Both the position numbers and the translations under genes were made by a program. A stretch of 15,521 bases of DNA from Bacteroidaceae bacterium. GTDB lineage: Bacteria; Bacteroidota; Bacteroidia; Bacteroidales; CHK158-818. Every line of letters begins with the position of its first letter. Position 1 is the stretch's first letter. Location: assembly GCA_017467745.1 (NCBI GenBank), contig JAFUKV010000094.1, forward strand, positions 1 to 15,521, in the 5' to 3' direction. The notes under the pieces were generated by a model that saw only the letters and a program-made list of their open reading frames with translations, was not told the DNA's origin and did no database searches. This document shows, piece after piece, positions 1-7,335 of the stretch.

Positions 1-96
1 CAACTGCTGCATACGTTCAGCCAAACGGACATTTAAGAATATGGAAGCGAAACAGATAACCAGCACTGCCGAAAAAAGAAACAATCCCGGACGAAT
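1..96 (-). CDS. 5' end of a membrane protein, possibly a sensor histidine kinase (partial, start uncertain)
   Basis: The minus strand reads open from a TGA at 97-99 to the window edge. It encodes a hydrophobic stretch containing LFLFSAVLVICFASIF, followed by NVRLAERMQQL. One membrane segment followed by a polar helical start fits the N-terminus of a Bacteroidota sensor kinase, but only 32 residues are visible, so the family is a guess. No ATG precedes the membrane segment. The first usable start is TTG at 84-82, which would leave a very short n-region. The basic residues expected before the segment begin right after the stop (IRPG), so the natural start codon may have been lost when the DNA next to the broken recombinase was rearranged. 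An alternative is a genuine gene starting at TTG. Confidence 0.4.
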   Translation of the reverse strand, partial: MRPGLFLFSAVLVICFASIFLNVRLAERMQQL

Positions 97-163
97 TCAA
101 GAAGCGACCTTGTTGTAAATTGTAACAATAATTTCGACGTTTACACAGAACAAGTCTTGACTA

Positions 164-1181
164 TTACAGCTTAGTAACTCCTGCATCTTTCGCCCATTTT
201 TGAAGTGTCTTGTTTATAGTCCCCTCATGCGTCAAAGGAAAAATCAAATCATCGCCTTTTGCTTCATTTTGTTGCGGCAACCTCTTTAACGCTTCATCGG
301 ATATAGGCAGGTAAAGCGGTTCTTTGGTTTTCTGTATCATTTTAATTCTTATTCTTTCACCGCTTTTCTGTAAATCGTTCCACTTCAATTTTCTTATATC
401 GTTTACACGTAACCCACACAAACAACTGAAAAGAAAGGCTTGTTTCATTATCTCATACTTGCACTCCGTAGCAATAAGTAACTTCAATTCCTCTATTGTC
501 AAATACTCTCTACGGCTTGCTTTTGCTTTTACTTTATCGGCAAAGTCAAACTCTTTTGTTGGGTTTACTGTTATAATACCATCTTTATAAGCTCTATTTA
601 TAGCAGTCCGCAATACTCCATAATAAGCAACTATCTAATTATTGCTTAATAATCCGCCTGCTTTTGTTACTCCGTATTTACTCGCTTTCTTTGCCTGCTT
701 TAAGAAATCCACAAAACTACTAAGGAAATCTTTATCAATATCACGAAAAGCGATATAATCCCCTCTAAACAATTTCAATTCACGGATAGTATTCCCGATA
801 GTCTTTTCGTAATTCAGACCGCCACGCTCCTTAGATTGCTGTTGCATATCCATCAAATAATCAAGTGCGTTTGCTTTGGATTTATTAGTATTTTGAAATC
901 CGTGCGCATCATTCTGCAACTCAACAATCCGTTTACTCTGAATAGCTTTGGCAAGTGCCAAAGTCGCTTCATTCTTTCTTTGTCTTATCTTCTCTCGTCT
1001 TTTCAGGGATAAGATATAATTTCAAAAACTCATATTGCCGTTTACCGCCAACATAGTTTTTTTTTCTAATCACGTTACCAGTGTAATAATCCAAATAGAT
1101 GGATTGATTACCATTGGCAAGCTGCTTAAATTTGATTCTTACAGGTTCTTTCAGTTTGACCTCTTGTTTTTTCTTCGCCAT
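164..1181 (-). pseudogene. Decayed tyrosine recombinase (integrase) of a Bacteroidota mobile element
   Basis: The intact enzyme would catalyse site-specific integration or excision of a mobile element. The ATG at 1181 starts an Arm-DNA-binding N-terminus (MAKKKQEVKLKEPVRI, then a YEFLKLYLIPEKTRED segment). A SAM-like core-binding domain follows (SKRIVELQNDAHGFQ and onward), then the start of the catalytic domain with the box I arginine in CLCGLRVNDIRKLKW. Three lesions are visible. A doubled AAAG (974-981) shifts the frame after about residue 66. An in-frame TAG at 635-637 interrupts the core-binding domain. The frame ends at TAA 164-166 right after DAGVTK, just before the place where the family has its R-H-x-x-R/H boxes and catalytic tyrosine. 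About 340 codons remain of roughly 400. The protein cannot be active. Family assignment is secure; the parent element is unknown. Confidence 0.9.
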
Positions 1182-1190
1182 ACTTATATT

Positions 1191-1271
1191 TTTATTTTGT
1201 TACCGATGGCAAGTATAGATATTATTTTTGTTACTAACACTATTCGAGTAACAAACTGGTAACAAAATAAA
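1191..1271. repeat. Nested inverted repeats with four GTTAC cores upstream of the integrase remnant
   Basis: TTTATTTTGTTACC (1191-1204) is exactly mirrored by GGTAACAAAATAAA (1258-1271). Inside this pair, TTTGTTACT (1227-1235) is mirrored by AGTAACAAA (1247-1255), with an 11-bp centre. The same GTTAC core therefore occurs four times in a symmetrical layout, starting 10 bp before the integrase ATG. Possible roles are recombinase core and arm binding sites (an att remnant) or an operator for the integrase. The repeats are seen directly; the role is inferred. Confidence 0.6.
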
Positions 1272-1360
1272 GGAACTTATAGGCTAAGTATAGAAAACAA
1301 ACAAAACAAAGGGAATAAGGTGAAAAGAATGATAAAATACAGTATATTAGATATTTATAT

Positions 1361-2260
1361 TCAATTTACTAGCTCTTTTTTTCTCTTTTTCCACAACTGG
1401 TAACTGTTGATGATGTTCTGCCATAAGACGTACGATGCCGGTCCGATAGATGCTAACGGATTTAGATAGACTTGCGCCATCCAAATAGCAAGAATCGTAT
1501 TTTTTTGACCTAAGCCTTGTCCGCCGGCAATAATATTGTCGTAGCGCTTGCCGATACATCTGCCTAAAATAAATTGCGATACACATATAATTAGCGCACA
1601 ACAGGCAATCCATATCTCTTCGCGGTAGCTGGAACTGTTTTGTGCAGCTATGAACGATACTGTTTTTCCGGTTACTACGGCTAATGAAACAGACCACATA
1701 TAAAACGATAGCATTTGGGCATTGTATAGTGTTCTGTGTACGGAAGGTAAGATTTTTTGTAGTAACAATGCGGTAACAAACGGCATAATAAGCAGGCTGC
1801 CTACTTGTTTGAATATATATAAGAAAGAATCGGCAAATACCATATCGCTATGAGTACCGATGAATGAAAAAATGACAGGAGCGACAAATGCAATGCTTAG
1901 GCTGCTGATAAGGCTGTATGTAGCCAGTGTAGCAACGCTTCCGCCTAACATTCCGGTAATGACGGCTGCTGCTGTGGCTGTTGGAGCCAATATACATATA
2001 AATGCGCCTTCGGCGATGATCGGGTCAAAAAAATAGAGTAGGCCGAAAACTGCGAGACTACCGAAGATTTGTATTGCGATTAGCCATAAATGTAGGTAGG
2101 ATATGTGCAAATCTCGTAAAGATAATTTACAGAATGTGATTAACAACATGCTGAAAATCAGATAAGGCGTAAGAAACGAGAGTTCACTGAAAAATTCGTA
2201 AAATACGCTTCCTGTAATCATTGCCAAAGGAAGCATCCAGTTTTTTAATTTTTGTAGCAC
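1361..2260 (-). CDS. BASS-family transporter (bile acid:sodium symporter-like)
   Basis: This is an integral inner-membrane protein with about nine to ten hydrophobic segments. It belongs to the bile acid:Na+ symporter (SBF-like) family, whose members move organic anions with sodium; the substrate here is unknown. Family marks are LTPYLIFSMLLITF near the N-terminus, ILAPTATAAAVITGMLGG in the middle, and GGQGLGQKNTILAIWMA followed by YLNP near the C-terminus. The frame stays open upstream to a TTG at 2314, but that codon lies in a promoter-like -33 box. The GTG at 2260 gives MLQKLKNWMLPLAM, which matches how relatives begin; ATG 2236 is also possible. With GTG the protein has 299 residues, normal for the family. 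It is divergent from the efflux adaptor gene. It ends in TGA, and no clear terminator is visible downstream. Confidence 0.8.
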   Translation of the reverse strand: MLQKLKNWMLPLAMITGSVFYEFFSELSFLTPYLIFSMLLITFCKLSLRDLHISYLHLWLIAIQIFGSLAVFGLLYFFDPIIAEGAFICILAPTATAAAVITGMLGGSVATLATYSLISSLSIAFVAPVIFSFIGTHSDMVFADSFLYIFKQVGSLLIMPFVTALLLQKILPSVHRTLYNAQMLSFYMWSVSLAVVTGKTVSFIAAQNSSSYREEIWIACCALIICVSQFILGRCIGKRYDNIIAGGQGLGQKNTILAIWMAQVYLNPLASIGPASYVLWQNIINSYQLWKKRKKELVN

Positions 2261-2284
2261 TTGTATCTGTCTGTTTTGTCGGTG

Positions 2285-2316
2285 CAAAGAAATATCGAAT
2301 AGTTTAAATAGCAAAA
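2285..2316 (-). promoter_or_regulatory. Bacteroidota-type promoter for the BASS transporter
   Basis: On the minus strand TTTTGC (2311-2316) is followed after 19 bp by TTTCTTTG (2285-2292) and then CACC. This is close to the Bacteroidota TTTG / TAnnTTTG pattern, with one mismatch in the -7 box. It lies inside the longest reading frame of the transporter, which argues for a translation start downstream at 2260 or 2236. Confidence 0.5.
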
Positions 2317-2513
2317 TATGTATTTCTGTAATTTTATGTGTTTAGAGTTAAAATAAAATATCAGATAGGTTAATTAATATTTTTTATTAACGATTGTGGG
2401 AGAGACTGAGTATAATTCTTTTCTATATTTTCCAAGTTGAAAAAACAAAGTGTAATAAAAACTGTTTGTCATAAAAAGAATTTATTGGAAGTTTTATTTT
2501 GTAATAAAAAAGG

Positions 2514-3698
2514 ATGAATATGAGATGGAACAACAGGAAATCCATTTATAGTATAAGAAAGGTTTTGATTGGGTGGTTGGCGTATTGTGCAATTATGCAG
2601 ATGGGATGTGCCGATAGAGCTGAAATAGAATTGGATAGAGCAGATATAACGCAGGTGAAAGTTATTGGACGTTATACCGGAAAAGTGAGAGCGTATCAGA
2701 CGGTGGAACTTCGACCGCGAGTGGAAGGATACTTGGACAGGATGTTGTTTGATGAGGGGAAAAAGGTGAAAAAAAACGAACCTTTGTTTCAAATTAATGC
2801 GGAAAGATATAAAGCGCGCGTAGAAAAGGCTAAGGCGCAATTAAAAAAAGATGAAGCCCAATTGGCGAGAGCGAAACGAGATGTAGGGCGTTTACGTCCG
2901 TTATATGAGCAAAATGCGGCCAGTCAGCTTGATTTAGATCATGCTATTGCCGAGTTAGAGTTTGCCGAAGCTAATGTAGCTATGAGCAAAGCCGATTTGT
3001 ATCAAGCGGAGTTAGAATTGGGATATACCACCGTTTATTCGCCATTAACAGGTTATGTTGTTGATCGTAAGGCGGATATCGGAACCTTATTGGTCGGCGG
3101 AAGCTCTCTCTTGGCACATGTGATAAATATCGATACCGTATATGTTGATGTTGAGCTTACCGCTCTCGATTATTTGCAAAGCATGCGTCGTAAGGTCCGG
3201 TTAGGAGAGACCGATTCTGTTCGGCTTTGGCAACCTTCTGTAAGGGTTACATTGGCAGATAATAGTTTGTATTCGCAAGAGGGTATTATTGATTTTGCCG
3301 CTCCTAAGGTAGATGATGAAACAGGTGTATTTTTTGTTCGGGCTAAACTGCCCAATCCCGAAAATTCATTATTGCCCGGACAAGTAACCAATGTACAGAT
3401 GTTATTACATTATTATCCGGCAGCGATGATGATTCCTCTTTCTGCAATTAAACATAAGAACGGAGAGGCTTTTATATTTATCGTAAAGAATGGCAAGTTA
3501 GAACGGAGAAAAATAACAATAGGTCCAGAGTACAATAAATATGTAGTAGTAGAGTCTGGATTGTTGCCCGATGAAGTATTTGTTGCTCGTAATGTGGAAC
3601 ATTTACAGGGAGGAACTGCTGTTTCTTCCTCATTCAGAAGGGGGATACGTAACCTTCCGGAGTCGGTAGTCATTGAGTATAAAAATGAGAAGAAATGA
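2514..3698 (+). CDS. Efflux periplasmic adaptor subunit (membrane fusion protein, AcrA/MexA type)
   Basis: In known systems this adaptor bridges an inner-membrane RND pump and an outer-membrane channel. The 394-residue protein has a hydrophobic N-terminus (residues 17-30) ending in MQMGC. That Cys32 may be lipidated, although the position three before it is not the usual Leu. The barrel-sandwich half RPRVEGYLDRMLFDEG (67-82) is followed by a charged helical hairpin (about 100-165), the second half YSPLTGYVVDRKADIG, then beta-barrel and membrane-proximal parts (LPGQVTNVQMLL, PLSAIKHKNGEAFIFI). Length is normal. The ATG at 2514 follows an AAAAAAGG tract; a second ATG lies at 2520. The TGA overlaps the ATG of the next gene by 4 bp. 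No RND pump gene lies on either side, which is unusual. Confidence 0.93.
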   Translation: MNMRWNNRKSIYSIRKVLIGWLAYCAIMQMGCADRAEIELDRADITQVKVIGRYTGKVRAYQTVELRPRVEGYLDRMLFDEGKKVKKNEPLFQINAERYKARVEKAKAQLKKDEAQLARAKRDVGRLRPLYEQNAASQLDLDHAIAELEFAEANVAMSKADLYQAELELGYTTVYSPLTGYVVDRKADIGTLLVGGSSLLAHVINIDTVYVDVELTALDYLQSMRRKVRLGETDSVRLWQPSVRVTLADNSLYSQEGIIDFAAPKVDDETGVFFVRAKLPNPENSLLPGQVTNVQMLLHYYPAAMMIPLSAIKHKNGEAFIFIVKNGKLERRKITIGPEYNKYVVVESGLLPDEVFVARNVEHLQGGTAVSSSFRRGIRNLPESVVIEYKNEKK

Positions 3699-5029
3699 TT
3701 CGGTACATATTTGTTTTAGGGCTTATTTGCGGATGCTGTTCTTGCCGGTTGGGCAGAGAATACAGTCGTCCTGATGTAGATTTGCCTGTGTCGTTCAATA
3801 AACCGGACAGCGTATTGTCGTACGGTTCGGGCATATTTAAAGATACATTGTTAATTAATCTGATAGACAAAGCGTTGTCTTGTAATTTCGATTTGAAGAT
3901 TGCTTATTCGAAAGTTCGGGAAATGGCCGAACGAAAACGAATTGATCGTGCCGATTTGTTCCCTCGTTTAGATTTGGAGATAGGGGGAGAAAAAAAGACG
4001 GGTTATTCAGCCGGCTCTCCTAAGCTTTTTGGTCGGGTGGAGCTTTCATGGGAACTCGATTTCTGGGGAAATATTCGTTGGCGGGATGAAGCGGCGTTGG
4101 CCGCTTATTTGCAGACGGTAGAGGCGGCAGATGCCATTCGGCTGTTAGTGATTTCCGAAGTTGCGGAGAAATATTATGAATTGTTGGCCTTACGAGAAGA
4201 AGCAACAATTGTTTCTCAAACTATTGAAACGCGAAAAGAAAGTGTACGATTATCTAAGTTGCGTTTTGAAGGCGGTTTAACATCGGAAACAACGTATAAA
4301 CAGAGTCTTGTGGAAATGGCGCGTACCAAAACATATTTGCCGGAATTGGAGAAAAAAATAGAGTTGAAAAAGTCGGAATTAGCTTTTTTGATAGGCGAAT
4401 ATCATTTTGATTTTCCCGATAATAAAACCGATAGTTTACAGCGTCCGTTTTTTATTGAAATACCGATAGGATTGCCGTCCGTATTGTTAGAGAGGCGTCC
4501 GGATATTCGGCAGTCGGAGCAGGAGCTGAGAGAGGCTTCGGCTATGGTAAATGTACGTTATACAGATCGTTTTCCTCGTTTCTCCTTGACCGGACAATAC
4601 GGGTTGGCGAGTGGTTCGTTAAAAGATTTTTTATCGATACCGACCTCTCTTATATCCGGTGGCATTTTAACACCGGTTTTCGATATGGGGAAGAATAAGG
4701 CGGAGCAAGAGGCTGCAAAGGCTGTTTATGAACAGACGGAATTATCTTATAGAAAGGCGGTTATGGCGGCGTTTCAAGAAGTGGACAATGCCTTGTCCTG
4801 TGTACGAAAATCAGGCGAAATAACAGAGTCTCGACAACAATTGCTTGCAACAACTACCGATTATTTACGATTGGCAAGATTGCAATATTTAAATGGAGTA
4901 GTGAAATATCTGGACGTATTGGATGCTCAACGGCAATTGTTCGACGCTCGTATTGCATTGAACCGTGCGGTATTAGACGAACATCTTTGTTTGATACAAC
5001 TATATAAAGCCTTGGGTGGAGGCTTTTAA
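3695..5029 (+). CDS. Outer-membrane factor lipoprotein (TolC/NodT family) of an efflux system
   Basis: This protein should form the trimeric outer-membrane and periplasmic channel of a tripartite efflux pump. The 444-residue sequence begins with a short lipoprotein signal (MIRYIFVLGLICGCCSC; Cys14 is the best lipidation site). It then has the family's GREYSRPDVDLPVSF segment, DLKIAYSKVREMAERKRIDR, LSWELDFWGNIRW, and the repeat half with LPSVLLERRPDIRQSE followed by LDAQRQLFDARIALNRA. The two internal halves and the overall length match OprM/NodT-type factors. Its ATG overlaps the adaptor's stop (ATGA), so the two are very likely translated together. It is the last gene of this short operon, and the frame ends at TAA 5027-5029 with no strong hairpin behind it. 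Confidence 0.93.
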   Translation: MIRYIFVLGLICGCCSCRLGREYSRPDVDLPVSFNKPDSVLSYGSGIFKDTLLINLIDKALSCNFDLKIAYSKVREMAERKRIDRADLFPRLDLEIGGEKKTGYSAGSPKLFGRVELSWELDFWGNIRWRDEAALAAYLQTVEAADAIRLLVISEVAEKYYELLALREEATIVSQTIETRKESVRLSKLRFEGGLTSETTYKQSLVEMARTKTYLPELEKKIELKKSELAFLIGEYHFDFPDNKTDSLQRPFFIEIPIGLPSVLLERRPDIRQSEQELREASAMVNVRYTDRFPRFSLTGQYGLASGSLKDFLSIPTSLISGGILTPVFDMGKNKAEQEAAKAVYEQTELSYRKAVMAAFQEVDNALSCVRKSGEITESRQQLLATTTDYLRLARLQYLNGVVKYLDVLDAQRQLFDARIALNRAVLDEHLCLIQLYKALGGGF

Positions 5030-5194
5030 TTACGCCTTATACTTTTTAAAAGATTTGGAAATTATGATATTATTTCTGGTGATTTTTTCAATAGAGTTAT
5101 ACAGACAAACGAGCATATTGTGGCGTAATAGCCATAATAATGTGTAATCTCGCGGGTCATGAAACTGTTGTATGAGTCGAGAAAATTGGTTTTA

Positions 5195-5550
5195 TTACAG
5201 AGCCATTATCGTATGAAAAACTTTGTTTATGAATGTTTCGTAATCGTTTAGAATAACGGAGTTTCCAAAATCATTATATTTATTTTTAGATAGTTCTATA
5301 TTAAAGTTAGTTTCTTTATAAAAAGAAAGATACATTTGAAGTTCAGATAATATTCTAAGTCTTTGCTACTAAAAGTGTAGTAGCCTCCGCTTTTATATTT
5401 CTTTAATAAGGTTACATAGTTTATGAAATCTTGGCAGCATATAGCGGATTTCAGTTCTTCAAATTTGATATTTGTCAAAATATATAATCCTCCGTATATT
5501 TTGGCTCCTTCGGGAATTGAAAAAGGCGATATGAATTTTATCGATTTATT
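5195..5550 (-). pseudogene. Frameshifted C-terminal remnant resembling an N6-adenine DNA methyltransferase
   Basis: The minus strand is open from 5550 to 5296 with no upstream ATG. It reads like the end of a larger protein: FISPFSIPEGAKIYGGLYIL, then KFEELKSAICCQDFINYV, then KYKSGGYYTFSSKDLEYYL. The IP-x-G-x-KIYGGLYIL and YKSGGYYTFSSKDLE segments recall the C-terminal target-recognition part of some restriction-modification methylases; this is from memory and moderate at best. Near 5340-5365 the sense reading moves to another frame (RILSELQMYLSFYKETNF, then SKNKYNDFGNSVILNDYE) and ends at TAA 5195-5197. The catalytic part is absent. A third stretch in the same frame after two stops (about 5190 down to TAA 5030-5032) also looks protein-like, including LLWLLRHNMLVCLYNSIEKI, but is not recognised. 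The whole 5030-5560 gap probably holds debris of one lost module. Confidence 0.5.
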
Positions 5551-5625
5551 TTAGGTGTAAAGGTAAGCATTTTGGATGATACAATTGTTTTGTGGTAAAT
5601 TAAAGTTTAAAGTCTTCTAATATAC

Positions 5626-5664
5626 AAAAAAGCACTTCTTGCTTGGAAAAAGTAAGAAGTGCTT
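5626..5664 (-). terminator. Intrinsic terminator of the GHL10 gene
   Basis: AAGCACTTCTT (5630-5640) and AAGAAGTGCTT (5654-5664) form a perfect 11-bp stem with a 13-nt loop. On the minus strand the stem is followed by a T-run, starting 22 bp after the stop codon of the glycoside hydrolase gene. Confidence 0.9.
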
Positions 5665-5685
5665 GCTATATAAAATCGAATACTG

Positions 5686-7194
5686 TTATAATTCTACTTT
5701 TTTCGATTTCCCTTTGGGGCTTTCGTTGTGCATACGGTCTACGGCGGTAACTACGTATATATATTTGGTTTTACCGTCTTTGTAAGGCATCATGTATGCT
5801 GTGTAGCGGGTAGTTGCAACCAAGCGAGAGGCATCGCTCAGGTCGATAGGTTCGTTTTCTGCAAAACGGTAAATGCAATAATATATCTGTTTTTGCATTT
5901 CATCGTTTGTTTTTCTCGGTTTCCAGTGCAATAGGTAACCGTCGGAAGTCCATGACGCTTTTAACGACGATACTTCTTTGGGCGCCTTACTGTCTATAAA
6001 CTCGTATGCCGGTATTAGCGCGGGGCGGCGGTGGTAGTCTGCATATAAAAGAGACGCTACTCCGCCGTAATTTTCAATTAAAGTTGAGGCCGGCCAAAAA
6101 CAATTTCCCGAAATGTTGTCTAAATAACGGCTTAGTTGAATTTTACGGGCTAATTGAGAGCGAGATGTGTTCAGATCCGTCGCATCCATTGTTCGTTTAA
6201 CGTCTTGACCTATATACAAGGGGCGGTTATTCGCGTGTTCGTTCCACCAGTATATCAATGTTTCGGAACAAGCCGCTTTGTGGCCGATTTCCCAATAGAG
6301 TTGAGGCATCATATAGTCTACCCAACCTTTTTCTGTCCATAAAAGAACATCGGCATAAAGATTGTCGTAGTTTTGCAGGCCGTTTGTTTCGCTTCCGTCA
6401 GGTGAATTTTTTTGATTTCGGTAAATGCCGAACGGACTGATACCGAAACGAACCCATGGTTTAATGCTGTGTATGGTTTCGTGCAGGGTTTTAACTAAAA
6501 TGTTTACGTTTTGTCGCCGCCAGTCGTCCCGTTGGTTAAGAGAGAAACCCATTTGTTCTCGATAGGTGTTGAAACTGTCATCATCGGGGAAGTCTTCTCC
6601 GCCTGCCGGATAAGGATAAAAATAGTCGTCCATATGTATTGCGTCAATGTCATATCGTTTTACAACATCGGCCACAACCTGATAAATGAATTTTCGGGAT
6701 TGCGGCAATCCGGGGTCAAATAATATTTGATTGTTGTATCGGACAAACCATTCGGGATGTTGATAGTAAATGTGATTCGGGTCGGAAGGTTCTGTTCCGC
6801 CGGTGGCTACACGATAAGGATTCATCCATGCGTGGAGTTCCATGTTTCGTTTGTGGCACTCTTCAATCATAAATTCAAGAGGGTCCCATTCGGGAGAAGG
6901 GGCTTGTCCTTGACGGCCTGTAAGGTATTTGCTCCATGGTTCCAGTTGCGATTTGTAAAATGCGTCGGCCATCGGGCGTATCTGAAAGATAACAGCATTG
7001 ATGCCACATTGTTTCAGTTTGTCTAAAATGTCGGTAAAATAGGCTTGCATTTCATCTCTATCCATGTTTTGGTATTGAGATTGATAAACTGTTTGTATCC
7101 AAGCTCCTCTGAATTCGCGTTTCGGGTTTTGTTGCGCCTGTACGGTAAGCATGGTTGTAAACGCAAGCAAAAAGATAAGTTTAAGTTTTGACAT
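5686..7194 (-). CDS. Secreted glycoside hydrolase of the GHL10 (DUF187) family with C-terminal FN3-like domain
   Basis: The protein is probably a periplasmic or surface glycan hydrolase. The family (PF02638) includes the E. coli peptidoglycan-strand hydrolase DigH, so glycan strands of the cell wall are a possible substrate. The chosen ATG at 7194 gives 502 residues with a clean signal peptide (MSKLKLIFLLAFTTMLTVQA, cut before QQ). An upstream start at 7239 would put the promoter inside the gene. Family marks are FRGAWIQTVYQSQY, INAVIFQIRPMADAFY, LHAWMNPYRVA, IDAIHMDDYFYPYP (H187-D190), FGISPFGIYRN (250-260) and YMMPQLYWEIGH. The last 100 residues look like a fibronectin-III-type domain (from about APKEVSSLKASW). 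It is transcribed divergently from valS with its own terminator, so it is monocistronic. Confidence 0.9.
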   Translation of the reverse strand: MSKLKLIFLLAFTTMLTVQAQQNPKREFRGAWIQTVYQSQYQNMDRDEMQAYFTDILDKLKQCGINAVIFQIRPMADAFYKSQLEPWSKYLTGRQGQAPSPEWDPLEFMIEECHKRNMELHAWMNPYRVATGGTEPSDPNHIYYQHPEWFVRYNNQILFDPGLPQSRKFIYQVVADVVKRYDIDAIHMDDYFYPYPAGGEDFPDDDSFNTYREQMGFSLNQRDDWRRQNVNILVKTLHETIHSIKPWVRFGISPFGIYRNQKNSPDGSETNGLQNYDNLYADVLLWTEKGWVDYMMPQLYWEIGHKAACSETLIYWWNEHANNRPLYIGQDVKRTMDATDLNTSRSQLARKIQLSRYLDNISGNCFWPASTLIENYGGVASLLYADYHRRPALIPAYEFIDSKAPKEVSSLKASWTSDGYLLHWKPRKTNDEMQKQIYYCIYRFAENEPIDLSDASRLVATTRYTAYMMPYKDGKTKYIYVVTAVDRMHNESPKGKSKKVEL

Positions 7195-7236
7195 TGTATT
7201 TGTTATGATTAAAAAGAGTTGTCTGTAAAAACAGCA

Positions 7237-7244
7237 CAAAAGTA
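7237..7244 (-). promoter_or_regulatory. -7 promoter box for the GHL10 gene
   Basis: The minus strand reads TACTTTTG, an exact TAnnTTTG match, followed by TGC and 42 bp before the ATG at 7194. No clear TTG was found at the expected -33 spacing. Confidence 0.5.
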
Positions 7245-7298
7245 AAAAAGATATTGCTATTTTTCTTAGAAACTGGCCTGTTAAGTGTGAATATTTTG

Positions 7299-7306
7299 TA
7301 TTTTTG
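7299..7306 (+). promoter_or_regulatory. -7 promoter box for valS
   Basis: TATTTTTG is an exact TAnnTTTG match, followed by TGCC and 29 bp before the valS ATG. The -33 element is not obvious. The 5' leader is therefore too short for a T-box or similar riboswitch. Confidence 0.55.
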
Positions 7307-7335
7307 TGCCTCGCTATAAATAAAAAGACGAAATT

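Noticed and set aside
5380..5400. CTACT/AGTAG inverted repeat as a regulatory site or hairpin
   Set aside because: It is five base pairs long and lies in degraded coding sequence, so chance is the simplest explanation.
6727..7026. 99-codon open frame on the plus strand inside the GHL10 gene
   Set aside because: It is antisense to conserved catalytic-domain sequence, with no promoter or recognisable motif.
7195..7239. Longer N-terminus for the GHL10 hydrolase starting at 7239
   Set aside because: It would place the TACTTTTG promoter box inside the gene and put 15 residues before an ideal signal peptide.
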